Source of the DNA: Sorghum bicolor
Lineage: Eukaryota; Streptophyta; Magnoliopsida; Poales; Poaceae
Direction of reading: 5' to 3'
Length of the DNA: 64,000 nt
Assembly: GCF_000003195.3 (NCBI RefSeq)
Contig: NC_012878.2
Coordinates: forward strand, 18,018,641-18,082,640
Each line of letters opens with the position of its first letter. Position 1 is the stretch's first letter. Positions 1 to 10,530 of the stretch are shown here, piece after piece. The position numbers were made by a program, and so were the translations under genes. The notes beneath the pieces are model-generated. The model saw only the letters and a program-made list of their open reading frames with translations, was not told the DNA's origin and did no database searches.

Positions 1-303
1 GTGGGGTCGCCCGACCCCAATTCTATGGGGTTAGGGTGTCAGCCCTGTCCTACATGTCTTCCTCTTCATGACTATAATGTTGTCTTGGTTACTGGTGTCA
101 CTGATCTTTAGTTATTCACCCCTTCTTAGTGTTTGGACCCTTGAAAAGTACCTGTTCTTACTCCTGCAACCAAATAGTAGCATGTACATGTGGAACTAGG
201 TTATATGTACCTATATTACTACTTTGTTTGGTTGTTTTCTCCCAAAATGAGTCTTATGTTGATGGTTATGATAGTAGAAAACATGGTATAAATACCATCA
301 ACA
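1..303 (-). mobile_element. Terminal part of an LTR related to element Z
   Basis: Only the right end of this LTR lies in the window. It carries the GGGGTCG/CGACCCC palindrome at 3-18 that recurs through element Z, the phrase gtggaacta shared with the Z LTR, and a terminal ttgatggt...accatcaaca inverted arrangement comparable to the ttgacggt...accgtcaaca end of Z. It ends with CA at 303 and Sirevirus pol coding sequence starts immediately after, so a Z-related element (or solo LTR) inserted into S pol. Minus orientation is inferred from the similarity to the Z LTRs. No ORF here is credible. Confidence 0.6.
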
Positions 304-2060
304 GAGAGATGCCCATGAAGACACTCAAGTCACTCATGAGCAAGCGGTGGCACAAGCACAAGATGTTGATGCTCCCCAACCAACCCCTCAAGTGGCACCA
401 AGAAGAACATCACATCTCCTCCAAGATCACTCTCAAGATCTCATCATCGGGAGTCCATCACGTGGTGTAACTACCCGTTCTAGACATGCTTTATTTATTG
501 AACATCACGCTTTTGTGTCTCTTGAAGATGAACCAAAGACTATAGAAGAAGCTCTTCGTGATGCGGATTGGATCATGGCCATGCAAGAGGAGTTGAACAA
601 CTTCTCTCGCAACCAAGTATGGACACTTGAAGAGTGACCCAAAGATGCAAGAGTGATTGGAACAAAGTGGGTCTTCCAGAACAAGAAGGATGATCAAGGC
701 AAAGTGGTGCGCAACAAGGCAAGACTTGTGGCAAAAGGTTTTTCACAAGTGGAAGGTCTTGACTTCGGTGAAACCTTTGCACCGGTGGCAAGACTTGAAG
801 CAATCCGTATCCTACTTGCATATGCATCTAGTCATAATATCAAGTTATTTCAAATGGATGTGAAAAGTGCCTTTTTAAATGGTTATATTAATGAGCTTGT
901 CTATGTTGAGCAACCCCCCGGTTTTGAAGACCCTAGGTGCCCCAAGCATGTATACCGGTTGTCCAAGGCTCTCTATGGTCTCAAGCAAGCTCCTAGAGCT
1001 TGGTATGAGAGGCTTAGGGACTTCCTCATTGAGAATTGGGAAAGTTGACACAACACTCTTCACCAAGAAAATGAATGTGGAAATCTTCATTTGCCAAGTT
1101 TATGTTGATGATATTATCTTTGGTTCTACTAATGAAGATTTTTGCAAGGAATTTGGTGATTTCATGTCCAAGGAGTTTGAGATGTCCATGATTGGCGAGC
1201 TATCCTTCTTCCTAGGATTTCAAGTCAAGCAAATGAAGGAAGGAGTCTTTATCTCTCAAGAGAAGTACACTCAAGATCTTCTCAAGAGGTTCAAAATGAT
1301 GGACTGCAAGCCAATCAAGACTCCCATGGCATCAAATGGGCATCTCGACTTGGATGAGGGAGGTAACCCAATTGACAAGACTCTCTATCGCTCCATGATA
1401 GGAAGTCTACTCTACCTCACCGCATCTAGGCCCGATATAATGTTTAGTGCGTGTATGTGTGCAAGATATCAAGCAATGCCTATGGAATCTCACTTGATTG
1501 CGGTCATGAGAATTCTTAGGTATCTAAAATACACACCTTGCCTAGGCTTGTGGTATCCCAAAGGTGCAAGATTCCAACTTGTAGGCTATTCCGATTCGGA
1601 TTATGCCGGGTGCCGGATTGATAGAAAAAGCACATCCGGAGGGTGCCACTTCCTAGGTAGACCACTTGTCTCTTGGATGTCAAAGAAACAAAATAGTGTT
1701 GCCTTGTCAACGGCCGAGGCGGAATACATAGCCGCCGGTGCTTGTTGTGCACAAATACTCTACATGAAACAAACTTTGCTAGACTATGAAGTAGTACTAG
1801 ACAAAGTACCTTTGTTGTGTGACAACGAAAGTGCCGTAAAACTTGCAAACAACCCGGTTCAACACACCCGCACAAAACATATTGACATCCGCCACCACTT
1901 CCTTAGGGATCATGTTGCTAAAGGTGATATATCCTTAGAGAATGTGGGAACGGAAAATCAATTGGCGGATATCTTCACAAAACCCCTAGATGAATCTAGG
2001 TTTTGTATGTTGAGAAATGAACTTAATGTGCTTGACCTATCCAACTTCACTAAAAGATAA
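304..2060 (+). pseudogene. Sirevirus (Ty1/copia) pol remnant: integrase-RT linker, reverse transcriptase, RNase H
   Basis: Encodes the C-terminal half of a copia polyprotein, which makes cDNA from the element RNA in virus-like particles. Seen in order: the linker ending in TRSRHALF; RT beginning near GTKWVF (about 656) with KARLVAKGF, DVKSAFLNG and LYGLKQAPRAWYERL; the catalytic YVDD at 1101-1112; RNase H with DSDYAGCRIDRKSTSG and LSTAEAEY (about 1704-1727); then HIDIRHHF and a natural stop at 2058-2060. It is broken twice: a TGA at about 635-637 in the linker frame, and a small deletion near 1033-1046 that shifts frame between FLIEN and IGKVDTTLF. Gag, protease and the integrase core lie left of the window or were displaced by the LTR fragment at 1-303. 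Sirevirus assignment rests on the downstream envelope-like gene and LTR motifs. Confidence 0.93.
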
Positions 2061-2576
2061 AAGTTGTGTGTTGAATCTTGTAAATAACTTTTGCTTTGCA
2101 TATCATGCATACTAAAACTAAAAATACAACTTGCATGTAGGGCTTGTCTAACATGGTTAAGATAACCCCCTGAGTGTGTGAAAAAGCTTAACCTTGGATC
2201 AAACTTGACAAGCATTAGTTTACTTTCAAGTGTTGCATTACAACTCATATCATATGCATGCTTGTTAATTGACCGTTTCTTTTCGGTTATTCGTTGAGCA
2301 TCTGCTGTGTTCGTCCATAGATAGGGGGAGCATTCAAAGCTCATTATGATTCAAACCCCTAGCTTTATGGCCATACGATGCTCCTTGGTGATTTTCTCGA
2401 ACTATCTTCATAAAAAAAACTACTAAGCCTATGGCTAAATATTTGTGAAAATTTGAGGGTTTGAGAGAAGTCACTCATACCAGTTCCTTTTTGGTGTTTA
2501 GTTGTGTGCTTTTGGAAATGGAACTTGGTTGGGTCAAACTCGGAGTGGTGCTTAGTTGAAAAAGTGCTCAGAGGAG
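2061..2576 (+). other. Sirevirus spacer between pol and the envelope-like region
   Basis: Non-coding. Pyrimidine/AT-rich sequence without a convincing ORF on either strand. It separates the pol stop from the palindrome cluster that precedes the envelope-like gene. Confidence 0.6.
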
Positions 2577-2836
2577 CACCGGACGATGCACCGGACGCTG
2601 CCTCTGTGCGTCCGGTGCGGTGAGTGTGCCAGACTGCACTCACCGGATGCAGGAACAGTGTCCCTGCAGCGTCCGGTGAGGTGCGTCCGGTGCTCACCTG
2701 GCGTGACTTGAAGCACCGGACGCTAAAGCCAGCGTCCGGTGCCCATCGTCCGGTGCAATGCCAAAATGCAAACCTCTATGCGCATGAGTCCGGTGGTCAC
2801 CGGACGCGTCCGGTGCCACATAAAGAGCGTCCGGTG
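2577..2836 (+). repeat. Cluster of CACCGGAC / GTCCGGTG palindromic half-sites upstream of the envelope-like gene
   Basis: About a dozen copies of CACCGGAC or its complement GTCCGGTG occur in 260 bp, some paired head to head. The clearest is a perfect 18-bp palindrome, CACCGGACGCGTCCGGTG, at 2798-2815. The same motif family fills the S LTR (6890-7235). Palindrome clusters of this type are known from Sirevirus LTRs; here a cluster also sits inside the element, directly upstream of a TATA box. A regulatory role is inferred. Confidence 0.85.
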
Positions 2837-2851
2837 ACCCCGCGGCGGGCG

Positions 2852-2857
2852 TATAAA
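2852..2857 (+). promoter_or_regulatory. TATA box candidate for the envelope-like gene
   Basis: TATAAA follows the CACCGGAC cluster by about 15 bp and precedes a GC/pyrimidine-rich stretch that looks like a grass 5' leader. Its position, with no ORF until 3412, suggests an internal promoter. Inference only. Confidence 0.45.
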
Positions 2858-3073
2858 GCCCGCGCCCAGAGGGTTTCGCGGGCGGTTTTTCTTCCTTCTC
2901 TCCCGATTCTCGCCGAGCCGCCCGTGCCCTAGCCCGCAGGAACCGCCGCCGACCGCCGAGATTCCTCCTCCGGCGATCCCGTGCCATCTTCCCTGCGCCA
3001 GATCTGCCCAGGGATCTCTCCCCCATCCTTCTCCTCACGCGCAGATCCATCTCGAGGGGATTTGAGGGATTGG

Positions 3074-3361
3074 GTGAGTTTCTCGATTGCTTGCCCTTAA
3101 GGTGTTTGAGTTTTTCGTTTCATTGGATTAGAAAAGGGTTCTTAACCTCGATCTTCCTCGTTAATCCTGTGCAGCACCATAAGGAAAGGGCTCGTGGTTT
3201 CCGGTGGTTGTCAATCGAAAGTTTTCATCCGGAACACGACTCGTCCGTGGATCGTAAGCCGTTCGCGTGCGTATCTTATCTATTCTTATGATCTATAGGA
3301 TTGTCTCATCTCTAGTCGATATGTTTTCTTATATATATCCTATCTTGTCGATTCCCTGCAG
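3074..3361 (+). other. Probable leader intron(s) upstream of the envelope-like ORF
   Basis: A consensus donor GTGAGT at 3074 is followed by T-rich sequence and possible acceptors TGTGCAG (ending 3174) and CCCTGCAG (ending 3361). A second donor GTAAGC starts at 3254. One intron 3074-3361, or two (3074-3174 and 3254-3361), would both bring the leader close to the ATG at 3412. Similar splice signals before env-like ORFs are expected for subgenomic expression, but splicing is inferred from sequence alone. Confidence 0.4.
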
Positions 3362-3411
3362 CGCGTTAATCTCCATTGTCAGTCAGTTGTTTGTCGGACG
3401 CTTGTTTTGCA

Positions 3412-5988
3412 ATGGCTCATACCAAGAATGTCAGTGGTCCGATAGCTGGCTCAGGAGGTTCCCCAGGAGGTGATGGTGGAGGTGATCCTCCCCGTCGCCT
3501 GTCAGCGGCAGAGAAGGGGAAAGGCAAGAAGCTGGCCACCAAGAAGCGGAAGGCCAGTGACAGAGATGCAGAGGTCGCAGAGGCAGTTGCAGCAGCGGCT
3601 GAGGCAGCCGAGAGGGGTGGTCGCTCAGGTGCTCTGAGGATAGGTGATGACCTCATGCCACGGCAGCGGCGTGCAGTACTTGAGGCAGAGGTATTCCATG
3701 GATCCCCTCCAGGCACCGTGACGATTGGAGGACAGAGGATTAGGCTTGTGGTCAGGGATCCAGCTCAGGAGGATCCAGACACTGAGACGGAGACCTAGGC
3801 AGAGGGTCCAGCATAGGAGCAGGAGCAGGAGCAGCCACTCAGGAGGTCGACTCGTGCTCGTACCCAGGCCGTTCCTCGGACCGGCACGCCGGGTCAGTCC
3901 ACTTCCACAGCTCGTGCCACACCAGCGAGAGGCACACCAGCTTCACGCCCGAGGCCAGTCAGGATCCACAGGGATCTCTCTCTTGTGTCAGCCAGAGAGA
4001 TCCAACAGCTGAGGTTCGTTCCGTTTCCCACCTGGTTTCCAGCTGCCAGGGATCCTAGAGCCGGTGCCAGGTTCTACACAGTCGTCCAGGAGGACATCTA
4101 TGAGGCACTGGTTCGCTCTCAGGCTCAGTTCAGGGAGCACAGAGTGATCGACCTGGAGATACTGGGGAACGTGGTTGGAGCTGATATTCGTCAGTACTTT
4201 ACCTACCTCCACGGACTTCCAGAGTTTCTAGCACTCCTTGGCACTTACTGTGAGCAGTGGGTCAGAGAGTTCTATGCGTCAGTGTGGGTTTCTCCAGATC
4301 ATAGTTACATCCACTACGCACTGGCAGGCACGGACTACAGAGTGACAGCTCAGAGGGCTAGAGAGGTGCTTGGACTGCGAGCCTCTCCCACCAGGATTCA
4401 CCAGCTGTGCTACGGGAACGTGGATCCCCCTCGTCGTCCTCACGGTGGTGAGATCCCACCAGTTGACTTCGTGGCTCCCTGTTTCTGTGCACCTTTTGGG
4501 GAGGGCTCCAGTAGGACAGTGGGAGATTTGACACGCCCAGCTAGGATCCTCGACTTTGTGTTGAGGAAGACTCTTCTCCCCAGGACAGGCTACAGAGATG
4601 GATTCACTCGCATCCAGCAGTGGTTAGTTGCTCACCTCATCTCCCAGACAGAGTTTGACTTGTGGGATTTGATCGTCTCAGAGATAGAGGACACCATCTC
4701 AGAGAGCTTCAGGGGACGGCGTCAGTTGCCGTATGCACATTGGATTACTCTTCTCATTCTCCGTGATAGGCCACTGCCCCTGCCAGCTCACTTGCAGAGG
4801 GAGTTGACAGAGTCCGACACCGTCTTCCCCCACTACGACCCCCGGCAGATGTTGAGAGCGCACCACGACCTTCGCGGTGCACCTCCTCCTCGTGCTCCAC
4901 GTGGACCGGTGCCCCCACCTTCTCCTAGGGGCACCCGCAGTACAGCAGCAGTTGCAGAGATAGAGGAGCAGCAGGATATAGCTATTGGCGCGTTTGCAGA
5001 TGCAGAGGCAGAGGGCAAGTTTGACTTCGCCTCAGATAGCTCAGATGATGACTATCAGCCGCCAGTGACAGATCTCCCTCCCAGAGCTCACGACCACGAG
5101 GCAGGCGGTTCTTCGAGTACTTCAGACCCCGCCCTGCTTGCTATCTTAGAGGGGATGAGGGCAGATCAGCGCCGTGCAGCTGAGGAGCAGGCGAGGCGAG
5201 ACAGGGATCAGGCTGCCATCAATGCAGCCATGCAGGCCAGGCAGGATGAGCTCCAGCATCAGCTTCTCACTTTTCAGGAGCAGCAGCTTGCTTTCCAGGC
5301 CCAGTAGACAGCGATGATGGCCGCTCTCATGGCCGCCTCAGGGATTCAGCTACCGCAGATCCAGCTCCTAGGCACGTCGACTGTCAGGCCACCTACTCCA
5401 GTGCCTCAGACTCAGAGCCCGTCTCAGCAGCCGCTTCAGCTACCAGCTCAGAGTCAGCCGTTTTCGACTCCACAGCACCAGGTCTCTCAGGGTGCTATCT
5501 CTTCCGGCTTTGAGCAGGTACCTCAGTTCACTCCTCTCCGCTCAGGCTTCACTCCTCAGTCAGCGTCAGCGTCACAGATTGTGTGGGATTCGCAGACAGA
5601 TCCGCACCTCAGCTTCACCTACAGTGCTCTGACTGGTGACCCTACGCCTCCTCCTCTGCAGGCTCCTGCAGTCTTTACGGCGCCAGTTACCACTACAGAG
5701 CTTCTGTCGTCCTCAGTAGCGTCGTCCGAGCAGCTTGCACCGTCTACTACCGTACCAGAGACGACAGCTACAACGACCGAGTCCGTGCCAGCTTCGTCAG
5801 CTGGACTCGAGCAGCCAGCACAGCCTGTGACAGCTCCAGAGCAGACCCGGACCGCTTCTCCAGCTCCTGCAGCTTCAGAGGGTCACTCCACTTCCTCTGC
5901 CTCGACGGCCGACAGTTCAGATGATGCAGCTCGCTTCGTGGCCGTGCCGAGGGACTCCACTGCTCCGCCTCCTCCACCGACTTCTTAG
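3412..5988 (+). pseudogene. Sirevirus envelope-like gene, one frame with three internal TAG stops
   Basis: ATG 3412 to the stop at 5986-5988 is a single frame of 859 codons, interrupted only by TAG at 3796-3798, 3814-3816 and 5305-5307. The N-terminus is basic and Gly/Ala-rich (KGKGKKLATKKRK near residues 40-55, nuclear-signal-like). A globular middle (about residues 190-480) contains VREFYASVWV and LAGTDYRVTA and resembles the plant 'putative transposon protein' domain often annotated Transposase_32, typical of Sirevirus env-like proteins. Then come an acidic stretch, a Gln/Arg coiled coil (about 590-635) and a long Pro/Ser/Thr tail. I see no signal peptide or membrane anchor, so a viral-envelope role is not supported by the sequence. 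The function of this family is unknown. Reading stops as former CAG codons fits C-to-T decay. Confidence 0.85.
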
Positions 5989-6007
5989 TTTTTTGGCGCT
6001 TGATGCC

Positions 6008-6019
6008 AAAGGGGGAGAG
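6008..6019 (+). other. Upstream polypurine-tract copy of the Sirevirus
   Basis: AAAGGGGGAGAG lies just after the envelope-like stop and matches the terminal tract at 6446-6459. Multiple polypurine tracts are a known Sirevirus trait. Use as an extra plus-strand primer is inferred. Confidence 0.55.
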
Positions 6020-6445
6020 AGTTTGTAGTATGAGAGTTTGGAGTTAGGGGGAGCTAGAGAGGGTTTAGGAGTCTTCTTTTGAGGAGTCTATTCTTTTGAG
6101 ATACCCTTTTTATGTGTGCTACTTTATCATGCATCACGTTTTCTTTTATGCATTGCACTTGTGTGAGATACTATGGTTGTGAGACATGACTTGTGGTTAT
6201 TGTGATATCTTAATGTCATGTGTTTTGGCTCATATTACCCTTTGCTTCCGCATTTTACTCCGTTGTTCTTATGAGCCTTGTGTTTATATCCTGTTGTATT
6301 TCACTCACATATTTGGATGCAGGGTATTGGACTTGGTTGATATAAGCATGTCTAACCCCGTTGCTCTTATTGTATCATGCTTATTGAAACCAAGTCTCTT
6401 TAAAAACCTCAACTCTTTTCATACTCAAGGTTGTCATCAATCACC
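6020..6445 (+). other. Sirevirus 3' non-coding region
   Basis: T-rich sequence between the two polypurine tracts. A 98-codon ORF at 6186-6482 runs through the LTR boundary, has no recognisable domain and is treated as chance. Confidence 0.6.
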
Positions 6446-6459
6446 AAAAAGGGGGAGAT
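6446..6459 (+). other. Polypurine tract of Sirevirus S
   Basis: AAAAAGGGGGAGAT abuts the LTR start TGAAAGTGCATCTAGGCC at 6460. It fixes the plus orientation of S and identifies the following LTR as the 3' LTR. Confidence 0.9.
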
Positions 6460-6889
6460 TGAAAGTGCATCTAGGCCCCTAGTGATTTCGGTGATTAATG
6501 ACATCATGATTACTATGACTAACGTGTGTTTTGCAGAGGCAAAGTCATAGGTAAGGTCATGGTATATAGGTACTCGATGGACAGGGACGTACATGCCTAC
6601 TTAATAGTGGAAATCATTTCGGTTTTCAAAGGATGGTTGGACATCGTCAAGACTGTGCCATATGGTGAAGAAGGGCACTTAGAGTAGTTTAGGACTTTGT
6701 TTTCCTTTGACCGTACTATTAAGAGGGGCTTTGATCTAGTAGCTTGACTTAGGCAAGGCTTTAGGTTTAGGTGTGGTGCACACTTGGTAAACCTAGCACT
6801 AGGCAGCTCAGAGATAGTCCTTAGATCGAGAGGAACCAACTTCGTTTTGGAGCGATCACGTTTCGATGAAGTTTGGGTGCCCAAAGGGG

Positions 6890-7235
6890 CACCGGACGCT
6901 GCACCGGACACTCTGTGAGTGCATCCGGTGAGGTCCCTAGCCGTTAGAATAGTGTGGTGCTTAGAGTTAGTCACCGGACGCTAGCACCGGACGCACCGGG
7001 TAGCGTCCGGTCCCTTACCCAGGGAGGTTGCAAGCCTTCCCTGAGCACCGGACGCTAGCACCGGACGCTCCGTGTAGCGTCCGGTCCCATGCGCAGGGAG
7101 CATGTAAAGTTTTCCCAAGCACCGGACGCTGGGAGTTAGCGTCCGGTGACCTGTCAGAGAAAAGTGCAGGTAGCCGTTATGAAGCACCGGACGCTCGGTG
7201 CAGTGCGTCCGGTGCAACATAATGTGCGTCCGGTG
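6890..7235 (+). repeat. CACCGGAC palindrome cluster with about 70-bp tandem units in the S LTR
   Basis: Roughly fourteen CACCGGAC/GTCCGGTG-type half-sites. From about 6973 they sit in a repeating unit: CACCGGACGCTAGCACCGG, a spacer, GCGTCCGGT and about 30 bp of non-palindromic filler. Units start near 6973, 7046, 7120 and 7184. The cluster lies upstream of the presumed TATA box and is rich in CpG and CCGG sites. Confidence 0.85.
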
Positions 7236-7716
7236 ACCACGTTTTCAGTGGAAAACGGTTGGCCGACCTTTGGACTTGGTGGATAGTATTTATACTCCTC
7301 CACCTCGTCCATGAGACCTCTCTTGCCCATTTGAACATCAGAGAACCTTGTTGTGGAGCAAGAGAGTTGCAAGAGCCTAGAGAGGATTGAGATTTGAGTG
7401 ATTTCTTGAGAAAATCCTTCTCTAGTGAGTTCCAAGAGTCAAGTGTGCATCCACCACTCTCTAGAGCCTTGTTTGGGTCAAGTGAGAGTTCGTTGCTTGT
7501 TACTCTTGGTGATCGCCATCACCTAGACGGTTCGGTGGTGATTGAAGGCACGAAGATCGCACGGAGTTCTTGTGGGTGGCTCGTGTCAAGCTTGTGAGCG
7601 GTTTTGGGCGATTCACCGCGACGGAGTGTCGAAGAATCAGCCCATAGAGAGCACTTGGTCCTTGCGCGGACCAAGGTGGAGCAAGACCCTTGCGCGGGTG
7701 CTCCAACGAGGACTAG

Positions 7717-7721
7717 TGGAG
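7717..7721. repeat. Left target-site duplication of Z (TGGAG)
   Basis: TGGAG precedes the Z LTR start at 7722 and is repeated at 16722-16726 after the other LTR. The perfect 5-bp match proves a single insertion event into the S LTR. Confidence 0.95.
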
Positions 7722-9150
7722 TGTTGACACTTCTTAACGCAACCACCGGATATCGGCGACGGCGCCAGAAGTGCCCTGGTAGGGTAACTCTATTTACTAT
7801 TGGATAATTCCGCAAGCGCACAGAATGTACCGCTGTAGCACTTCACCAAGGAGTATTCCAAGGTATCGTAATTTATATTTTCCCAAGGGAAAGCGGCTAA
7901 GTGTGTTTAACAAAAAGGGGAATGAGATTCCTTGAGTTGTCTAGTATCAACTAGTGAATAAGGGTGGTAAATAACGAATAGGAAGGGTAGTGGTGAATCC
8001 AAGGTCCTATGCTAAAGGTAAATGGTAGAGTTAGCTAGGTGGGAGGACAACGAGTGAGTAAAGGACTCCTATGTATCTAACTTAACTTCTGTGACTTACT
8101 TTAATAGATAATTGCCTTAACTACGCTAGAGCCTTACTAACTGTGTGCGAGGGATAGCCGAGCTGGTAAGACGCTTAGAAGGTTTTTCACCTAACCCCTT
8201 ACCGAAAGCGACTATTGGGCTTATGGACGCCTTACCTTTTAAGAACTAGCCTGTACGTGAGGAGAACCTAATGCCGCCCACGATCTGTCACCTACTAGGG
8301 AGTGCGCTCCTACTTTCCGTTCAAGCCAGCGGTAATCAAAGGTAATCTTAAGTATGAGCACCACGCTCACACTTAATCCTACAACTCTAACTAGTTGCAG
8401 CTAGCTAGAGCTCCTATACAAGATAGGACGATGATGCACACACAGGAGTGGTTACAGGTCACTAACTTCACTAAGACAACTATATTACTAAAGTAAGAAC
8501 TCGACTCTAAATCCCACTCTAGACTAACTACTACTCTACTTGTATGCTTGGAACTTGTAATGCACTTGGCCTTGGAATTGCACACTTGAAATGAAGGGTG
8601 GAGGCTGCCTTTTATAGAGGGAGATGGAGTAGGGGTTACTCCATCGCCACGTCATCGATCCGCGTGACATCTTCTCTCCACCCTTGGATCAAACCGACCT
8701 CACAACCGCCATTTGATCAACGGCAGGGGCAAATCAACATGTGGGACATGTGGGGAAGGTCGGTGGGAGGCCACCGACCCTGGAACCGCCTTTGATGTGG
8801 GGTCGGGCGACCCCACTTCTGGGCCTCTGGACCCACCAGCAGTGTCCACAGGAGTCCCTTATGTCGGTGGACTAGGTGGCACACCTGGGTCCCACCAAAG
8901 AGGGGTCGGGCGACCCCCTCCCTGTGGGCCCAGGGTGTCACCTGTTGTCCCCTCGATCTCCTCTTGATGATTCTGATGTTGGCTTTGTCAAATAATGTCT
9001 TGAATTTGTTGTTCCTGCATAAACAAGCTAAGAGTACAAGTGGAACTAGTTATGGATAAAATATGTTCATGTCATGTCGTTTCCCCTTGCAACCGAGGCA
9101 TGTTGACGGTGTTTTGTATGTGGATTTCTATGGTATATCCACCGTCAACA
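7722..9150 (-). mobile_element. Z 3' LTR
   Basis: Starts TGTTGACACTTC, ends GTCAACA. TATAAAAGG lies on the minus strand at 8608-8616, and GGGGTCGGGCGACCCC occurs at 8799-8814 and 8902-8917. Compared with the other LTR it lacks about 156 bp around 8490, joined through short repeats (AAGTAAGAACTC). ORFs in it are duplicated exactly in the second LTR and are not genes. Confidence 0.93.
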
Positions 9151-9188
9151 AGATCCCCCAAGCTTAACCTTTGCTCGTCCCGAGCAAA
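9151..9188 (-). promoter_or_regulatory. Polypurine tract of Z with adjoining stem-loop
   Basis: On the minus strand AAGCTTGGGGGATCT abuts the 3' LTR. Just upstream, TTTGCTCGGGACGAGCAAA (9170-9188) is a perfect 8-bp stem with a 3-nt loop. The same pair of signals recurs in X and W, and in altered form in V and E. Confidence 0.85.
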
Positions 9189-10496
9189 CAATCAAACTTA
9201 GCCTCGGTGGATCAGGTATTGTTACTATGTTCACATTTCAAGAGTACCATGTGTACAACAAAGTTCTTCTCTTTGCATGAAAAATTTAGCTATGTAAACT
9301 TACCCCTATTACCTTAGTCCCTTATGGGGCTTATGGCTTTTCCTTTGTCTTAGGTGGTTGAGAGACAGAACAGTTTGACTTGAGCACTAACTTTCTCATT
9401 CTTAGCAAGTTTCATATCCGAGGTTTTGTGATATTTTCAAAAGAAAGCTTAAATGTTCCTCTTATGGTTCTCTTATGTCACTCAAATGGTGTATGATTCC
9501 TCACCAAGGCATATGGTAAGAGTTGCCTTCTCTATTTCATCCTATTTCTAAAAGGCTTATGTGGAGTTCAAGGTAGGGATGAAAGGAGATAGCATACTTA
9601 CTTTGCATATATTGCGAAGTCAAAGCTCGGATCCTTGAAGAGAAGTGTCATACTCCCAGATCAAGATGTGCAAGTGTGATATATGGTGGACTAGGTTGCT
9701 CCTTTATTTGATAGACTCTCTATGTATTGAGACATGGCTAGCATTTTTTCTTTTTTTTTTATATATGAGCTTTCATGTGCTCAATTTTCTTTTTCTGTGG
9801 ACTTGCGTATGTCCATCTTTTTATTTCATTTTGCCTAGCCTTTTGATGTCTCATTTACCAAATAATGCTTAGAGAGATGTTCTAACATTTAGAGTATGGA
9901 GCAACCTATTTAGTGGATGCGAAATACATGTGGTTGCGTACTTCCAGTGTAGAAGCAGCATATATATATGTGGTGTGTACGTGATCTTGATCTTAGGAGC
10001 ATGAAAAGTCTCTTAACAAGGGTCAACAAGACTTGACGACACTCAACCGAAAGCAAATAGCTTATGTGGAAAGGTTGCAATTATGTAAAGTAGATATGGC
10101 TGTGGTAGGAATTCATCACCATTGAGGAACAATTAAGGTTTTGATCATTTTAAGAATAAATCTCTGATAATCATGCATGCTTAGAAAAATATTATAGTAG
10201 CTCTTGTCTTACTATCTCATGTCCCACAACAACTTAGACTTAGTTCTAGCACTTGCAACCCACAAAGTTTTTAGGTTCATGGCAGTTTAAGTGAGCTAAG
10301 TGATCCATACTTAGAGAAATACTAAGTTGTATACTAGGCACTAGAGAAACATTAACAAGCAACTAGCCATCATTTCCATGAGGGATATAAACATACATGA
10401 AGCATATATGCTAAAGGGAAATGCTAATAAATATTTTTTTTTAAGTAAGAATGATAAAATGCATGAAAATAAATAGGATAGAATACTTACCTTAGT
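9189..10496 (-). other. Z 3' non-coding region
   Basis: About 1.3 kb between ORF2 and the polypurine tract, AT-rich, with poly-T runs near 9748 and 10434. GTAAGTATTC at 10481-10490 on the minus strand looks like a splice donor. No coding evidence. Confidence 0.6.
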
Positions 10497-10515
10497 GGGG
10501 GAGAGGATCTCCCCC
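10497..10515 (-). other. Second polypurine-like sequence with inverted repeat after Z ORF2
   Basis: GGGGGAGA-gga-TCTCCCCC is an 8-bp stem, and on the minus strand it continues the phrase AGCTTGGGGGAGATC, nearly identical to the terminal polypurine tract 1.35 kb away. Y and W carry a comparable copy near the end of their coding regions. Confidence 0.5.
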
Positions 10516-10530
10516 AAGCTAGATCTTCGC

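Larger units (their letters stand above)
6460..7721 (+). mobile_element. 3' LTR of Sirevirus S, first part (split by Z)
   Basis: Begins TGAAAGTGCATCTAGGCC directly after the polypurine tract; this start is typical of grass Sireviruses. It contains the CACCGGAC cluster and a TATTTATA-type box near 7268. Element Z is inserted after 7721 and the LTR resumes at 16727 beyond the duplicated TGGAG, ending TTTCA at 16985. Without Z the LTR is about 1.52 kb. No protein-coding content is credible. Confidence 0.9.

Noticed and set aside
3725..4012. 95-codon Arg/Ser-rich ORF bridging the stops in the env-like gene
   Set aside because: It is out of frame with the conserved domain and exists only because the true frame is GC-rich.
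6890..7235. CRISPR-like array
   Set aside because: Half-sites are palindromic, irregularly spaced and typical of Sirevirus LTRs in a plant genome.
8598..8967. ORFs of 65 and 84 codons in the Z LTR, repeated at 16169-16538
   Set aside because: Identical because the LTR is duplicated; they lie across promoter palindromes and have no recognisable domain.
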